DNA of 8,536 nucleotides from Thermococcus sp. Lineage in GTDB: Archaea > Methanobacteriota_B > Thermococci > Thermococcales > Thermococcaceae. Below, piece by piece: positions 1-4,571 of this stretch (its first letter is position 1; each line of letters starts with the position of its first letter). Where the stretch lies: positions 1 through 8,536 of the forward strand of contig JAMOTW010000076.1 of the NCBI GenBank assembly GCA_027062125.1, given 5' to 3'. The translations under genes and the position numbers were made by a program. The notes under the pieces were generated by a model. That model ran no database searches. It was not told where the DNA came from and was given only the letters and a program-made list of their open reading frames with translations.

Positions 1-48
1 CGGCGGCCTCTCCGGAGTGGGAACGCGCTCCTTGATTAGCTTTGGCAT
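1..48 (-). CDS. Nfn/SudA-type oxidoreductase large subunit, N-terminal fragment
   Basis: Only the first 16 codons are in the window; the gene runs off the left edge. The ATG (complement of 46-48) follows the TGA of the upstream gene with no intervening base, so the two are certainly co-transcribed. The peptide begins MPKLIKERVPTPERPP, which resembles the start of the glutamate-synthase-like large subunit (SudA, NfnL) of Thermococcales sulfide dehydrogenase/NADH-dependent ferredoxin:NADP oxidoreductases. That subunit carries FAD, two [4Fe-4S] clusters and the NADPH site. The identification relies on this short peptide and on its partner gene; the cluster-binding cysteines are outside the window. 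Confidence 0.75.
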   Translation of the reverse strand, partial: MPKLIKERVPTPERPP

Positions 49-897
49 TCAGATCACCCCCCTGGCGCGGAGCTCCTCGAGATAGCGTTCTCTGGCCAGC
101 TTCTCCTGCTCGAGGAAGCGGTTGGCCCTCTTGAGAACGTCTTCCCAGTCGACCTTGTGGGCGTCGAACATAGGCCCGTCCCTGCACGCGAACCTTACCT
201 CACCGCCGTAGAGTATCCTGCAGGAGCCGCACATCCCGGTTCCGTCGACCATTATCTGCCTCACCGTCGTTATCGTCGGGATTCCGTACGGCCTGGTGAG
301 CTCGGCGAGCTTTGCAAGCGTTCCGAGCTTTCCGCCAGCGAAGATTATGTCCACCTTGTCCTTCTCAATGAGCTCCTTAACGACGTCGAGGTAGTTCCCC
401 TTTATCCCAACGCTCCCGTCGTCGGTGGTGAGGTAGTACTCGTCGGCGACGGGCTTCGCGAGGAACTCCTCGGGATAAACTCTGGCGGCGTCCTCGAAGC
501 TCTGTATCGAGATCGTGTAGTTTCCGGCCTCTTTCATTGCCTTCAGTGTTGCGTAGTTCTCGGCCTGACCGCAGACTGCGTCAGATGCAAAAACTACGTT
601 TCCGTAATACTTTACATCTATGGGCTTTCCAAGCGGGCCCACCATACTGTAAAGCTCGTCTCCAACGTTGAACTCGTAGTAGAGCTGCATGCTCGTCTTC
701 CCGAGCTTCCTGATGAACATTCCAATTTTCCCGTCCTCCGCTTTGTAAACTGACATTGGAACCCTTTCGCCCCGTTCGTGGGTTATGAAAACAACGAATT
801 GGCCCGGTTTCCACGCCCTGGCGACGTGCGGGGCTTCTACCTCCACAAAATAGTCAATCGGGCTCAAATCGGTCTTTGCCGTAATCTTATATCCCAT
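49..897 (-). CDS. Nfn/SudB-type ferredoxin:NADP oxidoreductase small subunit (flavin, [2Fe-2S])
   Basis: 282 aa, the normal size for the small subunit of sulfide dehydrogenase/Nfn (PyrK/DHOD electron-transfer family). This cytoplasmic complex moves electrons between ferredoxin and pyridine nucleotides. Residues 1-95 form the FAD-binding barrel, with RVPMS at 45-49 and VGPLGKP at 86-92. Residues 100-200 are the nucleotide-binding domain. Residues 205-235 hold the [2Fe-2S] site, with Asp208, Cys213, Cys216 and Cys228 matching the Asp+3Cys ligation known for this family. Oddly, the glycine-rich NAD-binding loop normally seen near 104-110 (GGGVGTAP-like) is replaced by ASDAVCGQAEN, suggesting loss of ordinary NAD(H) binding. 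P. furiosus has two paralogous complexes, NfnI and Xfn, and Xfn does not use NAD(H); this gene may belong to the Xfn type (inference). Start: ATG at 897 with GGGTGAT five bases upstream. The large subunit follows directly. Confidence 0.85.
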   Translation of the reverse strand: MGYKITAKTDLSPIDYFVEVEAPHVARAWKPGQFVVFITHERGERVPMSVYKAEDGKIGMFIRKLGKTSMQLYYEFNVGDELYSMVGPLGKPIDVKYYGNVVFASDAVCGQAENYATLKAMKEAGNYTISIQSFEDAARVYPEEFLAKPVADEYYLTTDDGSVGIKGNYLDVVKELIEKDKVDIIFAGGKLGTLAKLAELTRPYGIPTITTVRQIMVDGTGMCGSCRILYGGEVRFACRDGPMFDAHKVDWEDVLKRANRFLEQEKLARERYLEELRARGVI

Positions 898-916
898 GGT
901 GCATCACCCTGTGCAT

Positions 917-934
917 GTGAACAATCATGTTCAC
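917..934. promoter_or_regulatory. Perfect dyad GTGAACA-N4-TGTTCAC, candidate operator
   Basis: Two 7-bp arms (917-923 and 928-934) form a perfect inverted repeat with a 4-base spacer. It lies 20-37 bases upstream of the oxidoreductase start codon and over the transcription start expected (about 930-943) from the minus-strand TATA boxes at 955-972. That is the usual place for an archaeal repressor site. It does not match the Thermococcales motifs I know (TGM TATCAC-N5-GTGATA, SurR GTT-N3-AAC, Phr). Function is inferred. Confidence 0.5.
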
Positions 935-952
935 CATAAGTTTTGAACTCAA

Positions 953-975
953 GGTTTATATGGCTTTTTTAAACC
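953..975. promoter_or_regulatory. TATA region of the divergent intergenic segment
   Basis: An AT-rich core lies between GGTTTA (953-958) and its inverted copy TAAACC (970-975). On minus it reads TTTAAAAAAGCCATATAAA and offers two TATA-like elements, TTAAAAAA and ATATAAA, which put the oxidoreductase start at roughly 930-943. On plus the TTTATAT at 955-961 could also act as a TATA box, giving a long leader for the rightward gene, so the region may be bidirectional. Assignment is from spacing only. Confidence 0.5.
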
Positions 976-979
976 AAAG

Positions 980-988
980 GTTTAGAAC
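980..988. promoter_or_regulatory. SurR-like motif GTT-N3-AAC
   Basis: GTTTAGAAC fits exactly the GTT-N3-AAC consensus of SurR, the redox-switch regulator of hydrogen and sulfur metabolism in Thermococcales. A further GTT follows three bases later (992-994). It sits upstream of the minus-strand TATA elements, the position from which SurR activates. An Nfn/Sud-type redox gene is a sensible target, but a 6-base fixed motif is common by chance. Confidence 0.35.
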
Positions 989-1050
989 CCCGTTCGGGTC
1001 AAAAGGAGGCAGAGGATTGCTCTTTTAGAAGGCCCTCCTTCCAGTAGGGG

Positions 1051-1070
1051 CGTTTAGGAAGCTTTTTAGG
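1051..1070 (+). promoter_or_regulatory. Probable promoter of the phosphopantoate ligase gene
   Basis: TTTAGG (1053-1058) and CTTTTTAGG (1062-1070) are TATA-like and lie 32-50 bases before the ATG at 1102. They would start transcription about 1082-1092 and give the short leader usual in Thermococcales. They resemble the CTTTTTAG element before the BlaI-family gene at 4523. Confidence 0.4.
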
Positions 1071-1101
1071 ATGTGGGCCCAAGGTATTGGAGGTGGTGTG
1101 G

Positions 1102-1887
1102 ATGGTGGAGATACCCAGGAGTCACCCGCGCTACTGGAGCCTGTACTACAGGGAGAAGATAATCGAGGGCATGGAGAAGGGAATGACCGCCAAGGCGGGC
1201 CTCATCGCCCATGGTAGGGGTGAGGCCTTCGACTACATAATCGGGGAAAAGACGATAGAGCCGGCGGAGAGGGCGATGAAGGCGGCGGTGGCAAAGCTCC
1301 TCTTGGCTGAGCACCCTGTCATATCGATAAACGGGAACGTTGCCGCTCTGGTTCCTAAGGAGACGATAGAGCTGGCAAAAGCCCTCGGAGCGAAGCTTGA
1401 GATAAACCTCTTCTACCGCACGGAAGAGCGCGTTAAGGCCATAGCGGAGGAGCTGAGGAGGTACGACCCGGAGATAGAACTCCTTGGGATAAACCCGACT
1501 AAGAGGATCCCGGGCCTGGAACACGAGCGCGGTAAGGTGGACGAGAACGGCATATGGAAGGCGGACGTAGTTGTCGTTCCCCTGGAAGACGGGGATAGGA
1601 CCGAAGCTTTAGTCGCAATGGGCAAGTTCGTGATAACCATCGACCTCAACCCACTCTCCCGCTCCGCGAGGATGGCGGACATAACTATAGTCGACAACAT
1701 AGTCAGGGCGTACCCGAGGATGACTGAACTCGCGAGGGAGATGAAGGACCACAGCAGGGAGGAGTTACTGAAGATAATCGACGAGTACGACAACGGAGAA
1801 ACGCTGAGCGACGTTCTCACCCATATGCAGACCAGACTCACCAGGTTAGCTGAAGGGGGGGTCTGGAGGAAGAAGGAGCTGGGGTGA
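1102..1887 (+). CDS. 4-phosphopantoate--beta-alanine ligase (archaeal phosphopantothenate synthetase)
   Basis: 261 aa, matching the archaeal phosphopantothenate synthetase family (former DUF137; the T. kodakarensis enzyme is the reference). It joins 4-phosphopantoate and beta-alanine using ATP to give 4'-phosphopantothenate, replacing the bacterial PanC/PanK route to coenzyme A; pantoate kinase, not seen here, acts before it. The N-terminal block HPRYWSLYYREKIIEGMEKG and the following TAKAGLIAHGRGEAFDYIIG are the most recognisable family signatures. VPLEDGDRTEAL and DLNPLSRSARMADITIVDN occur in the C-terminal half. No signal or membrane segment; cytosolic. I chose ATG 1102 because GGAGGT (1089-1094) lies seven bases upstream; an in-frame TTG at 1087 would overlap that site. 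It ends two bases from the convergent regulator gene. Confidence 0.9.
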   Translation: MVEIPRSHPRYWSLYYREKIIEGMEKGMTAKAGLIAHGRGEAFDYIIGEKTIEPAERAMKAAVAKLLLAEHPVISINGNVAALVPKETIELAKALGAKLEINLFYRTEERVKAIAEELRRYDPEIELLGINPTKRIPGLEHERGKVDENGIWKADVVVVPLEDGDRTEALVAMGKFVITIDLNPLSRSARMADITIVDNIVRAYPRMTELAREMKDHSREELLKIIDEYDNGETLSDVLTHMQTRLTRLAEGGVWRKKELG

Positions 1888-1889
1888 GT

Positions 1890-2621
1890 TCAGAGCTCTT
1901 TCTCCGTTTTTTCCACGAGCCTTCTGAGGCCGGTTATCAGCTCTGATTCGCTGGGAACGTGGGACACCACCAGCGGGACCCTCTCGCGCTCGGCCAGCTT
2001 GACCGCGAGCTCGTCGAGCTTCTTGACGCCGTGGAGGACTACAACTGCAGGTTTGAGCCCCTGGACGCGAACCGCTATCATTGGGCTCCTTCCAGTGGTA
2101 ACCTTGGTGAAGACGAGGGCCCTCTCGGTCGTCCAGCCGTAGAGCTTGAGGAACTCCTCGCTGCTCATCTCGAGGATGGCCCTTATGCTGTCGACGACTG
2201 TGTAGCCGTAGATGCGCCGGTCGATTAGATGCATGTTGGCCACTACCTCGCCCCTCACAGCCTCCACGAGGTTCTTGATGCTGACAGGCAAGGCGAACTC
2301 CCTGATGTCGAGGATGGCGCTCGTTGGAAGCTCGCTGCCGAGGGTCTTGCTGAAGGCCCTTATGACGTTCCCTCCCCTCTTCTCGTCTATGTGTATCAGG
2401 GCTTCCACGAACTTTCTAATCGTCGATGCGCCGGGGCTCTTCCTCCTTCCGCCCTCGTAGTCGCTTATGACAGAAGAGGAAACACCGAGATACTCCGCGA
2501 GCTCGGTCTGGCTGATGCCGAATATCTCGCGCCACTTGCGCATGGTCTTGCCGGGGTCGGAGGAGAGGGTTATTTCTCCCGCAATCCTCTTTGCCAGAGC
2601 TTCTTTCTCCTTTTCAAGCAT
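1890..2621 (-). CDS. XRE-family helix-turn-helix transcriptional regulator with archaeal C-terminal domain
   Basis: 243 aa. Residues about 26-72 are a Cro/C1-type helix-turn-helix: MRKWREIFGISQTELAEYLG, then SSSVISDYEGGRRKSPG, with the recognition helix in the second part. The remaining roughly 170 residues are a conserved-looking alpha/beta domain with hydrophobic strands such as ALVFTKVTTG, MIAVRVQG, AVVVLHG and PLVVSHV. This fits the predicted archaeal regulators of the COG1709 type, whose ligand I do not know. No membrane segments. It is divergent from the diphthine synthase gene and convergent, with a 2-bp gap, with the CoA-pathway gene. No Shine-Dalgarno precedes the ATG at 2621 and the TATA box lies about 27 bases upstream, so the transcript is probably leaderless. 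DNA binding is well supported; target genes are unknown. Confidence 0.8.
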   Translation of the reverse strand: MLEKEKEALAKRIAGEITLSSDPGKTMRKWREIFGISQTELAEYLGVSSSVISDYEGGRRKSPGASTIRKFVEALIHIDEKRGGNVIRAFSKTLGSELPTSAILDIREFALPVSIKNLVEAVRGEVVANMHLIDRRIYGYTVVDSIRAILEMSSEEFLKLYGWTTERALVFTKVTTGRSPMIAVRVQGLKPAVVVLHGVKKLDELAVKLAERERVPLVVSHVPSESELITGLRRLVEKTEKEL

Positions 2622-2644
2622 GTTGGTAAAGTATTCGTCAATCG

Positions 2645-2667
2645 TTATAAGCTTTTCGGCAATTGCC
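2645..2667 (-). promoter_or_regulatory. Promoter of the XRE regulator with an adjoining 10-bp palindrome
   Basis: CTTATAA (complement of 2645-2651) is a TATA box about 26 bases from the ATG at 2621, predicting a leaderless start. Just upstream lies the perfect palindrome GGCAATTGCC (2658-2667). It overlaps the BRE side of the promoter and is a candidate autoregulatory operator, also shared with the divergent promoter at 2688. The operator role is inferred. Confidence 0.45.
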
Positions 2668-2687
2668 TAACAACCTTTGCCCTCAAG

Positions 2688-2695
2688 CTTAAAAA
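2688..2695 (+). promoter_or_regulatory. TATA box of the diphthine synthase gene
   Basis: CTTAAAAA lies about 34 bases before the ATG at 2726. It would start transcription near 2717 and leave a leader of about ten bases that contains the GGTGG ribosome-binding site at 2716-2720. Confidence 0.5.
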
Positions 2696-2725
2696 CGCCA
2701 CCGCCTACGCCCTTTGGTGGGAGAA

Positions 2726-3520
2726 ATGGCGATCTACTTCATAGGGCTCGGGCTCTACGATGAGAGGGACATAACGCTCAAGGGACTTGAAACGGCCAGG
2801 AAGTGCGACCTGGTCTTCGCCGAGTTCTACACTTCCCTGCTCGCCGGAACCACGCTCGAGAGGATAGAGGAGCTCATAGGCAAGCCGATACGGAGGCTGA
2901 ACAGGGAGGAGGTGGAGCTGGGCTTTGAGAGGATAGTCCTGAGCGAGGCGAAGGACAAGGACGTGGCTTTCCTCACCGCCGGCGATCCTATGGTCGCAAC
3001 AACGCACTCAGATCTGCGCATAAGGGCGAAGCAGAAGGGAATCGAGAGCTACGTTATCCACGCACCGAGCATCTACTCCGCCATAGCGATAACGGGGCTA
3101 CACATCTACAAGTTCGGTAAGAGCGCGACGGTGGCCTATCCGGAGAAGAACTGGTTCCCCACGAGCCACTACGACGTCATAAGGGAGAACACGGAGAGAG
3201 GTCTTCACACGATGCTCTTCCTCGACATAAAGGCCGAGCAGAACCGCTACATGACCGCCAACGAGGCGATTGAGATACTCCTTCAGGTCGAGGAGATGAA
3301 GGGGCAGGGGGTCTTCACGCCGGACACGCTCGTCGTCGTCCTCGCGAGGGCCGGCTCCCTGAACCCGACGCTCAGGGCGGGCTACGTTAAGGACATGATA
3401 AACGAGGACTTCGGCAGACAGCCGCACGTCATGGTGGTTCCTGGAAAGCTCCACATAGTCGAGGCGGAGTACCTGGTGGAATTCGCCGGTGCGCCCAAAG
3501 AGATACTGGAGGAAACCTGA
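2726..3520 (+). CDS. dphB: Diphthine synthase (EF-2 diphthamide methyltransferase)
   Basis: 264 aa, the usual length of archaeal Dph5/DphB, a member of the tetrapyrrole-methylase fold. It transfers methyl groups from S-adenosylmethionine to the 3-amino-3-carboxypropyl-histidine of translation elongation factor 2, the second step of diphthamide synthesis. Visible signatures are the N-terminal strand AIYFIGLGLYDERDITLKG, the SAM-site block FLTAGDPMVATTHSDL (about 85-100), and HAPSIYSAIAITGLHIYKFG followed by FPTSHYDV. The late VVVLARAGS and VVPGKLHIVEAEYLV segments complete the fold. Cytosolic. The ATG at 2726 has GGTGG five bases upstream and is preferred to an in-frame TTG at 2714, which overlaps that site. 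The gene stands alone; tRNA-Val follows 49 bases later with its own TATA box. Confidence 0.95.
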   Translation: MAIYFIGLGLYDERDITLKGLETARKCDLVFAEFYTSLLAGTTLERIEELIGKPIRRLNREEVELGFERIVLSEAKDKDVAFLTAGDPMVATTHSDLRIRAKQKGIESYVIHAPSIYSAIAITGLHIYKFGKSATVAYPEKNWFPTSHYDVIRENTERGLHTMLFLDIKAEQNRYMTANEAIEILLQVEEMKGQGVFTPDTLVVVLARAGSLNPTLRAGYVKDMINEDFGRQPHVMVVPGKLHIVEAEYLVEFAGAPKEILEET

Positions 3521-3535
3521 GACCCAGCGAAAGCT

Positions 3536-3543
3536 TTATATTT
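3536..3543 (+). promoter_or_regulatory. TATA box of tRNA-Val
   Basis: TTTATATT, preceded by GAAAGC as a BRE-like element, is centred about 30 bases before the tRNA 5' end at 3570. This predicts initiation a few bases upstream of the mature tRNA. Confidence 0.6.
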
Positions 3544-3569
3544 CTCCCTCCTATCACTATTGCCGGGAC

Positions 3570-3647
3570 GGGCCCGTGGTCTAGCCTGGTTATGACGCCG
3601 CCCTCACACGGCGGAGGTCCGGGGTTCGAACCCCCGCGGGCCCACCA
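3570..3647 (+). tRNA. tRNA-Val (anticodon CAC)
   Basis: A full cloverleaf can be drawn. The acceptor arms GGGCCCG (3570-3576) and CGGGCCC (3637-3643) pair completely. The D arm is GTC/GAC. The anticodon stem CCGCC/GGCGG encloses the loop CTCACAC, giving anticodon CAC. The T arm CGGGG/CCCCG encloses TTCGAAC. Discriminator A and an encoded CCA (3645-3647) end the gene. No intron. The discriminator and anticodon fit valine (GUG codons). The inverted-repeat hairpin of the non-coding island begins five bases after the CCA. Confidence 0.96.
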
Positions 3648-3652
3648 GAAAA

Positions 3653-3691
3653 CAAACTTTCGCCGAGCGAAAGTTTGATCAAAGTTCGTAG
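3653..3691 (+). repeat. Repeat R1: perfect hairpin with GATCAAAGTTCGTAG tail
   Basis: CAAACTTTCGC (3653-3663) and GCGAAAGTTTG (3667-3677) form an 11-bp perfect stem with a 3-base loop, followed by a GATCAAAGTTCGTAG tail. It begins five bases after the CCA of tRNA-Val, so it could also affect termination or 3' processing of the tRNA. R4 is its inverted counterpart beside tRNA-Arg. Confidence 0.8.
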
Positions 3692-3796
3692 CTCTTTCCT
3701 GAAATGCGAGTTTTGATGGGGTTTTCTACTTAAAATCCCTGGCTTTGAGTGAGAACCCCTTTGGAGACTCATTGTAAAGGGGTTTAACTCTAAAAA

Positions 3797-3813
3797 GACG
3801 CCCAAAGGGCGTC
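3797..3813. repeat. Central hairpin of unit A
   Basis: GACGCCCAAAGGGCGTC is a perfect 7-bp stem with an AAA loop. It lies at the exact centre of unit A and recurs with one stem mismatch at the centre of unit B. Confidence 0.8.
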
Positions 3814-3920
3814 AGAGGAAAGCAACCCCCTGATAATCGCAGGATTTTGCTCATCGTTCTCCCCAGAAACAGATTCCCAAGAGGAAGAAAATCAAACTTT
3901 TCCAAACACGACAACGCAGA

Positions 3921-3958
3921 GAGCTACAAACTTTTGGCCAAGCTTTTCAAAAAGCTTG
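3921..3958 (-). repeat. Repeat R2: degenerate inverted copy
   Basis: GAGCTACAAACTTTTGG (from 3921) is the inverted form of the R1 tail. It is followed by its own 9-bp stem CAAGCTTTT (3939-3947) and AAAAGCTTG (3950-3958). Compared with R1 the stem sequence has changed on both sides, keeping the pairing. Confidence 0.6.
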
Positions 3959-3981
3959 CTCTGTACTCTCAAACCCCCGTA

Positions 3982-3998
3982 GTGGGGCTTCGCCCCAC
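3982..3998. repeat. Hairpin between the two palindromic units
   Basis: GTGGGGCTTCGCCCCAC is a perfect 7-bp GC-rich stem with a TTC loop. It lies in the 84-bp spacer between units A and B and near the overall midpoint of the island (about 4000). Confidence 0.75.
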
Positions 3999-4042
3999 AA
4001 CCCCGTTTTCTCTAAAACTCCAGGGAAATTAACGCCTCCCAG

Positions 4043-4346
4043 CAACCTTTGCTTGCGCGAAGCTTGACCAAAGTTTGTGATTGCTATTCGAATCGGCCGT
4101 TTAAACAGTGCACGTTTGAATTTGACACTTGGAGGATGATTTCATTCGAAATTCGCCGTTGACCTTTGAGTCCATTTTTCTTTTTGACACCCGTAGGGCG
4201 TCGTATTTGAGGGACTCAATGAGGGTCGGCTAAGAACAAGGAAATCCAACTAGAATCAGGCCCTTTAATAACGTGCACACTAAGAAGAATGCCCTTCAAG
4301 AAGGAATCACGATCTTTTGATCAAACTTTTGCCCTGCAAAAGTTTG
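4043..4346. repeat. Imperfect palindromic unit B (304 bp)
   Basis: The unit is bounded by R3 (4043-4080) and inverted R4 (4308-4346). Its midpoint (4194.5) coincides with the hairpin GACACCC-GTA-GGGCGTC at 4186-4202. The central hairpin is nested within TTGAGTCC (4166-4173) and GGACTCAA (4212-4219), and within GACC (4161-4164) and GGTC (4224-4227). Further matching points in inverted orientation are GTGATT (4076) with AATCAC (4305), and AGTGCACGTT (4107) with AACGTGCACACT (4270). Complementarity therefore extends along the whole arm, although it is diverged. Confidence 0.65.
4308..4346 (-). repeat. Repeat R4: perfect hairpin beside tRNA-Arg
   Basis: CAAACTTTTGC (4322-4332) and GCAAAAGTTTG (4336-4346) form an 11-bp perfect stem with a CCT loop. 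On the minus strand this hairpin starts six bases after the CCA of tRNA-Arg and is followed by GATCAAAAGATCGTGA. It is the closest relative of R1. The two differ by a compensated pair (C-G in R1, T-A in R4), loop bases and small changes in the tail. Confidence 0.8.
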
Positions 4347-4352
4347 TATTGC

Positions 4353-4430
4353 TGGCGGGCCGGGCGGGATTTGAACCCGCGACCTTCGGCTCCGGAGGCC
4401 GACGCCCTGTCCATGCTAGGCCACCGGCCC
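4353..4430 (-). tRNA. tRNA-Arg (anticodon CCG)
   Basis: Read on the minus strand, the acceptor arms GGGCCGG and CCGGCCC pair fully. The D arm is GCCT/GGGC. The anticodon stem TCGGC/GCCGA encloses CTCCGGA, giving anticodon CCG for CGG codons. The T arm GCGGG/CCCGC encloses TTCAAAT. Discriminator G and an encoded CCA (complement of 4353-4355) end the gene. No intron. It is convergent with tRNA-Val. Confidence 0.96.
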
Positions 4431-4456
4431 ATGCCCATAGGTATTCCCGCAGGGGA

Positions 4457-4464
4457 TTTAAAAA
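4457..4464 (-). promoter_or_regulatory. TATA box of tRNA-Arg
   Basis: TTTTTAAA on the minus strand lies about 30 bases before the tRNA 5' end at 4430, predicting a start about five bases upstream of the mature tRNA. Confidence 0.6.
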
Positions 4465-4492
4465 CCTAATTCCCGGATGGGGGGCATCACAA

Positions 4493-4520
4493 TGTATACA
4501 CAGGTACACAAGTGCACAAA
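4493..4520. promoter_or_regulatory. Candidate operator: palindrome plus three 8-bp repeats
   Basis: The perfect palindrome TGTATACA (4493-4500) overlaps a three-unit array with 8-base period: TACACAGG (4497), TACACAAG (4505) and TGCACAAA (4513). The array ends three bases before the TATA box of the BlaI-family gene. TACA/TGTA half-sites are also the core of bacterial BlaI/MecI operators, so this is a plausible autoregulatory site (inference from position and sequence). Confidence 0.5.
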
Positions 4521-4522
4521 AA

Positions 4523-4530
4523 CTTTTTAG
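4523..4530 (+). promoter_or_regulatory. TATA box of the BlaI-M48-deaminase operon
   Basis: CTTTTTAG is centred about 45 bases before the ATG at 4572 and would start transcription near 4553. This leaves a short leader that contains GGGAGGG and GGTGAT. Confidence 0.5.
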
Positions 4531-4571
4531 CTTCGGAACCTTACAATATTCAAGGGAGGGATGGTGATAAC

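Larger units (their letters stand above)
3653..3958. repeat. Imperfect palindromic unit A (306 bp)
   Basis: The unit is bounded by the repeat R1 on the left (3653-3695) and an inverted degenerate copy R2 on the right (3921-3958); both carry a GTAGCTC tail facing inward. Its midpoint (3805.5) coincides with the centre of the perfect hairpin GACGCCC-AAA-GGGCGTC at 3797-3813. The left arm also contains a separate 9-bp inverted repeat, AACCCCTTT (3754-3762) and AAAGGGGTT (3776-3784). Between these points the arms are only loosely complementary, as in an old, diverged palindrome. Confidence 0.65.
3648..4352. other. Gene-free, repeat-rich island between two convergent tRNA genes
   Basis: These 705 bases contain no credible gene. 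Short open frames exist, but none has a ribosome-binding site with a recognisable product, and several run into antisense tRNA. The stretch is filled with inverted repeats: four copies of a repeat ending near 3653, 3958, 4043 and 4346, and three compact hairpins centred at 3805, 3990 and 4194. The layout is nearly symmetric about position 4000, as are the flanking tRNA ends (3647 and 4353). Base composition is more AT-rich than the neighbouring genes. I found no second copy of either tRNA 3' end, so there is no sign of a tRNA-integrated element with att sites. Confidence 0.8.

Noticed and set aside
157..753. 198-aa open frame opposite the oxidoreductase small subunit
   Set aside because: Antisense shadow of a gene with clear family motifs; no start signal and no motif of its own.
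1003..1040. Inverted repeat AAGGAGG/CCTCCTT as a leader switch before the phosphopantoate ligase gene
   Set aside because: Only 7 bp with a 24-base loop, and probably upstream of that gene's transcription start; likely chance.
3590..3805. Open frame on minus ending inside antisense tRNA-Val
   Set aside because: It covers tRNA-Val and the palindromic unit, with no ribosome-binding site and no recognisable product.
3847..4032. 61-aa open frame on plus in the repeat island
   Set aside because: It lies wholly within palindromic repeats and hairpins; the peptide looks like translated repeat sequence and no ribosome-binding site precedes it.
4130..4160. Possible box C/D guide RNA (GGATGATTTC near a CGTTGA)
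   Set aside because: Box C does not fit RUGAUGA and no proper D or D' box at the right distance was found.
3648..4352. Integrated element using a tRNA as attachment site
   Set aside because: No integrase and no duplicated tRNA 3' end are present between the tRNA genes.
3648..4352. CRISPR array in the repeat-rich island
   Set aside because: Copies alternate in orientation, are few and diverged, and lack regular spacers; no cas gene is nearby.
4289..4567. Open frame on plus across the tRNA-Arg antisense, containing RAGFEPATFGSGGRRP
   Set aside because: This is the translation of antisense tRNA, a known source of false protein annotations; it also runs through repeat R4 and the next operon's promoter.
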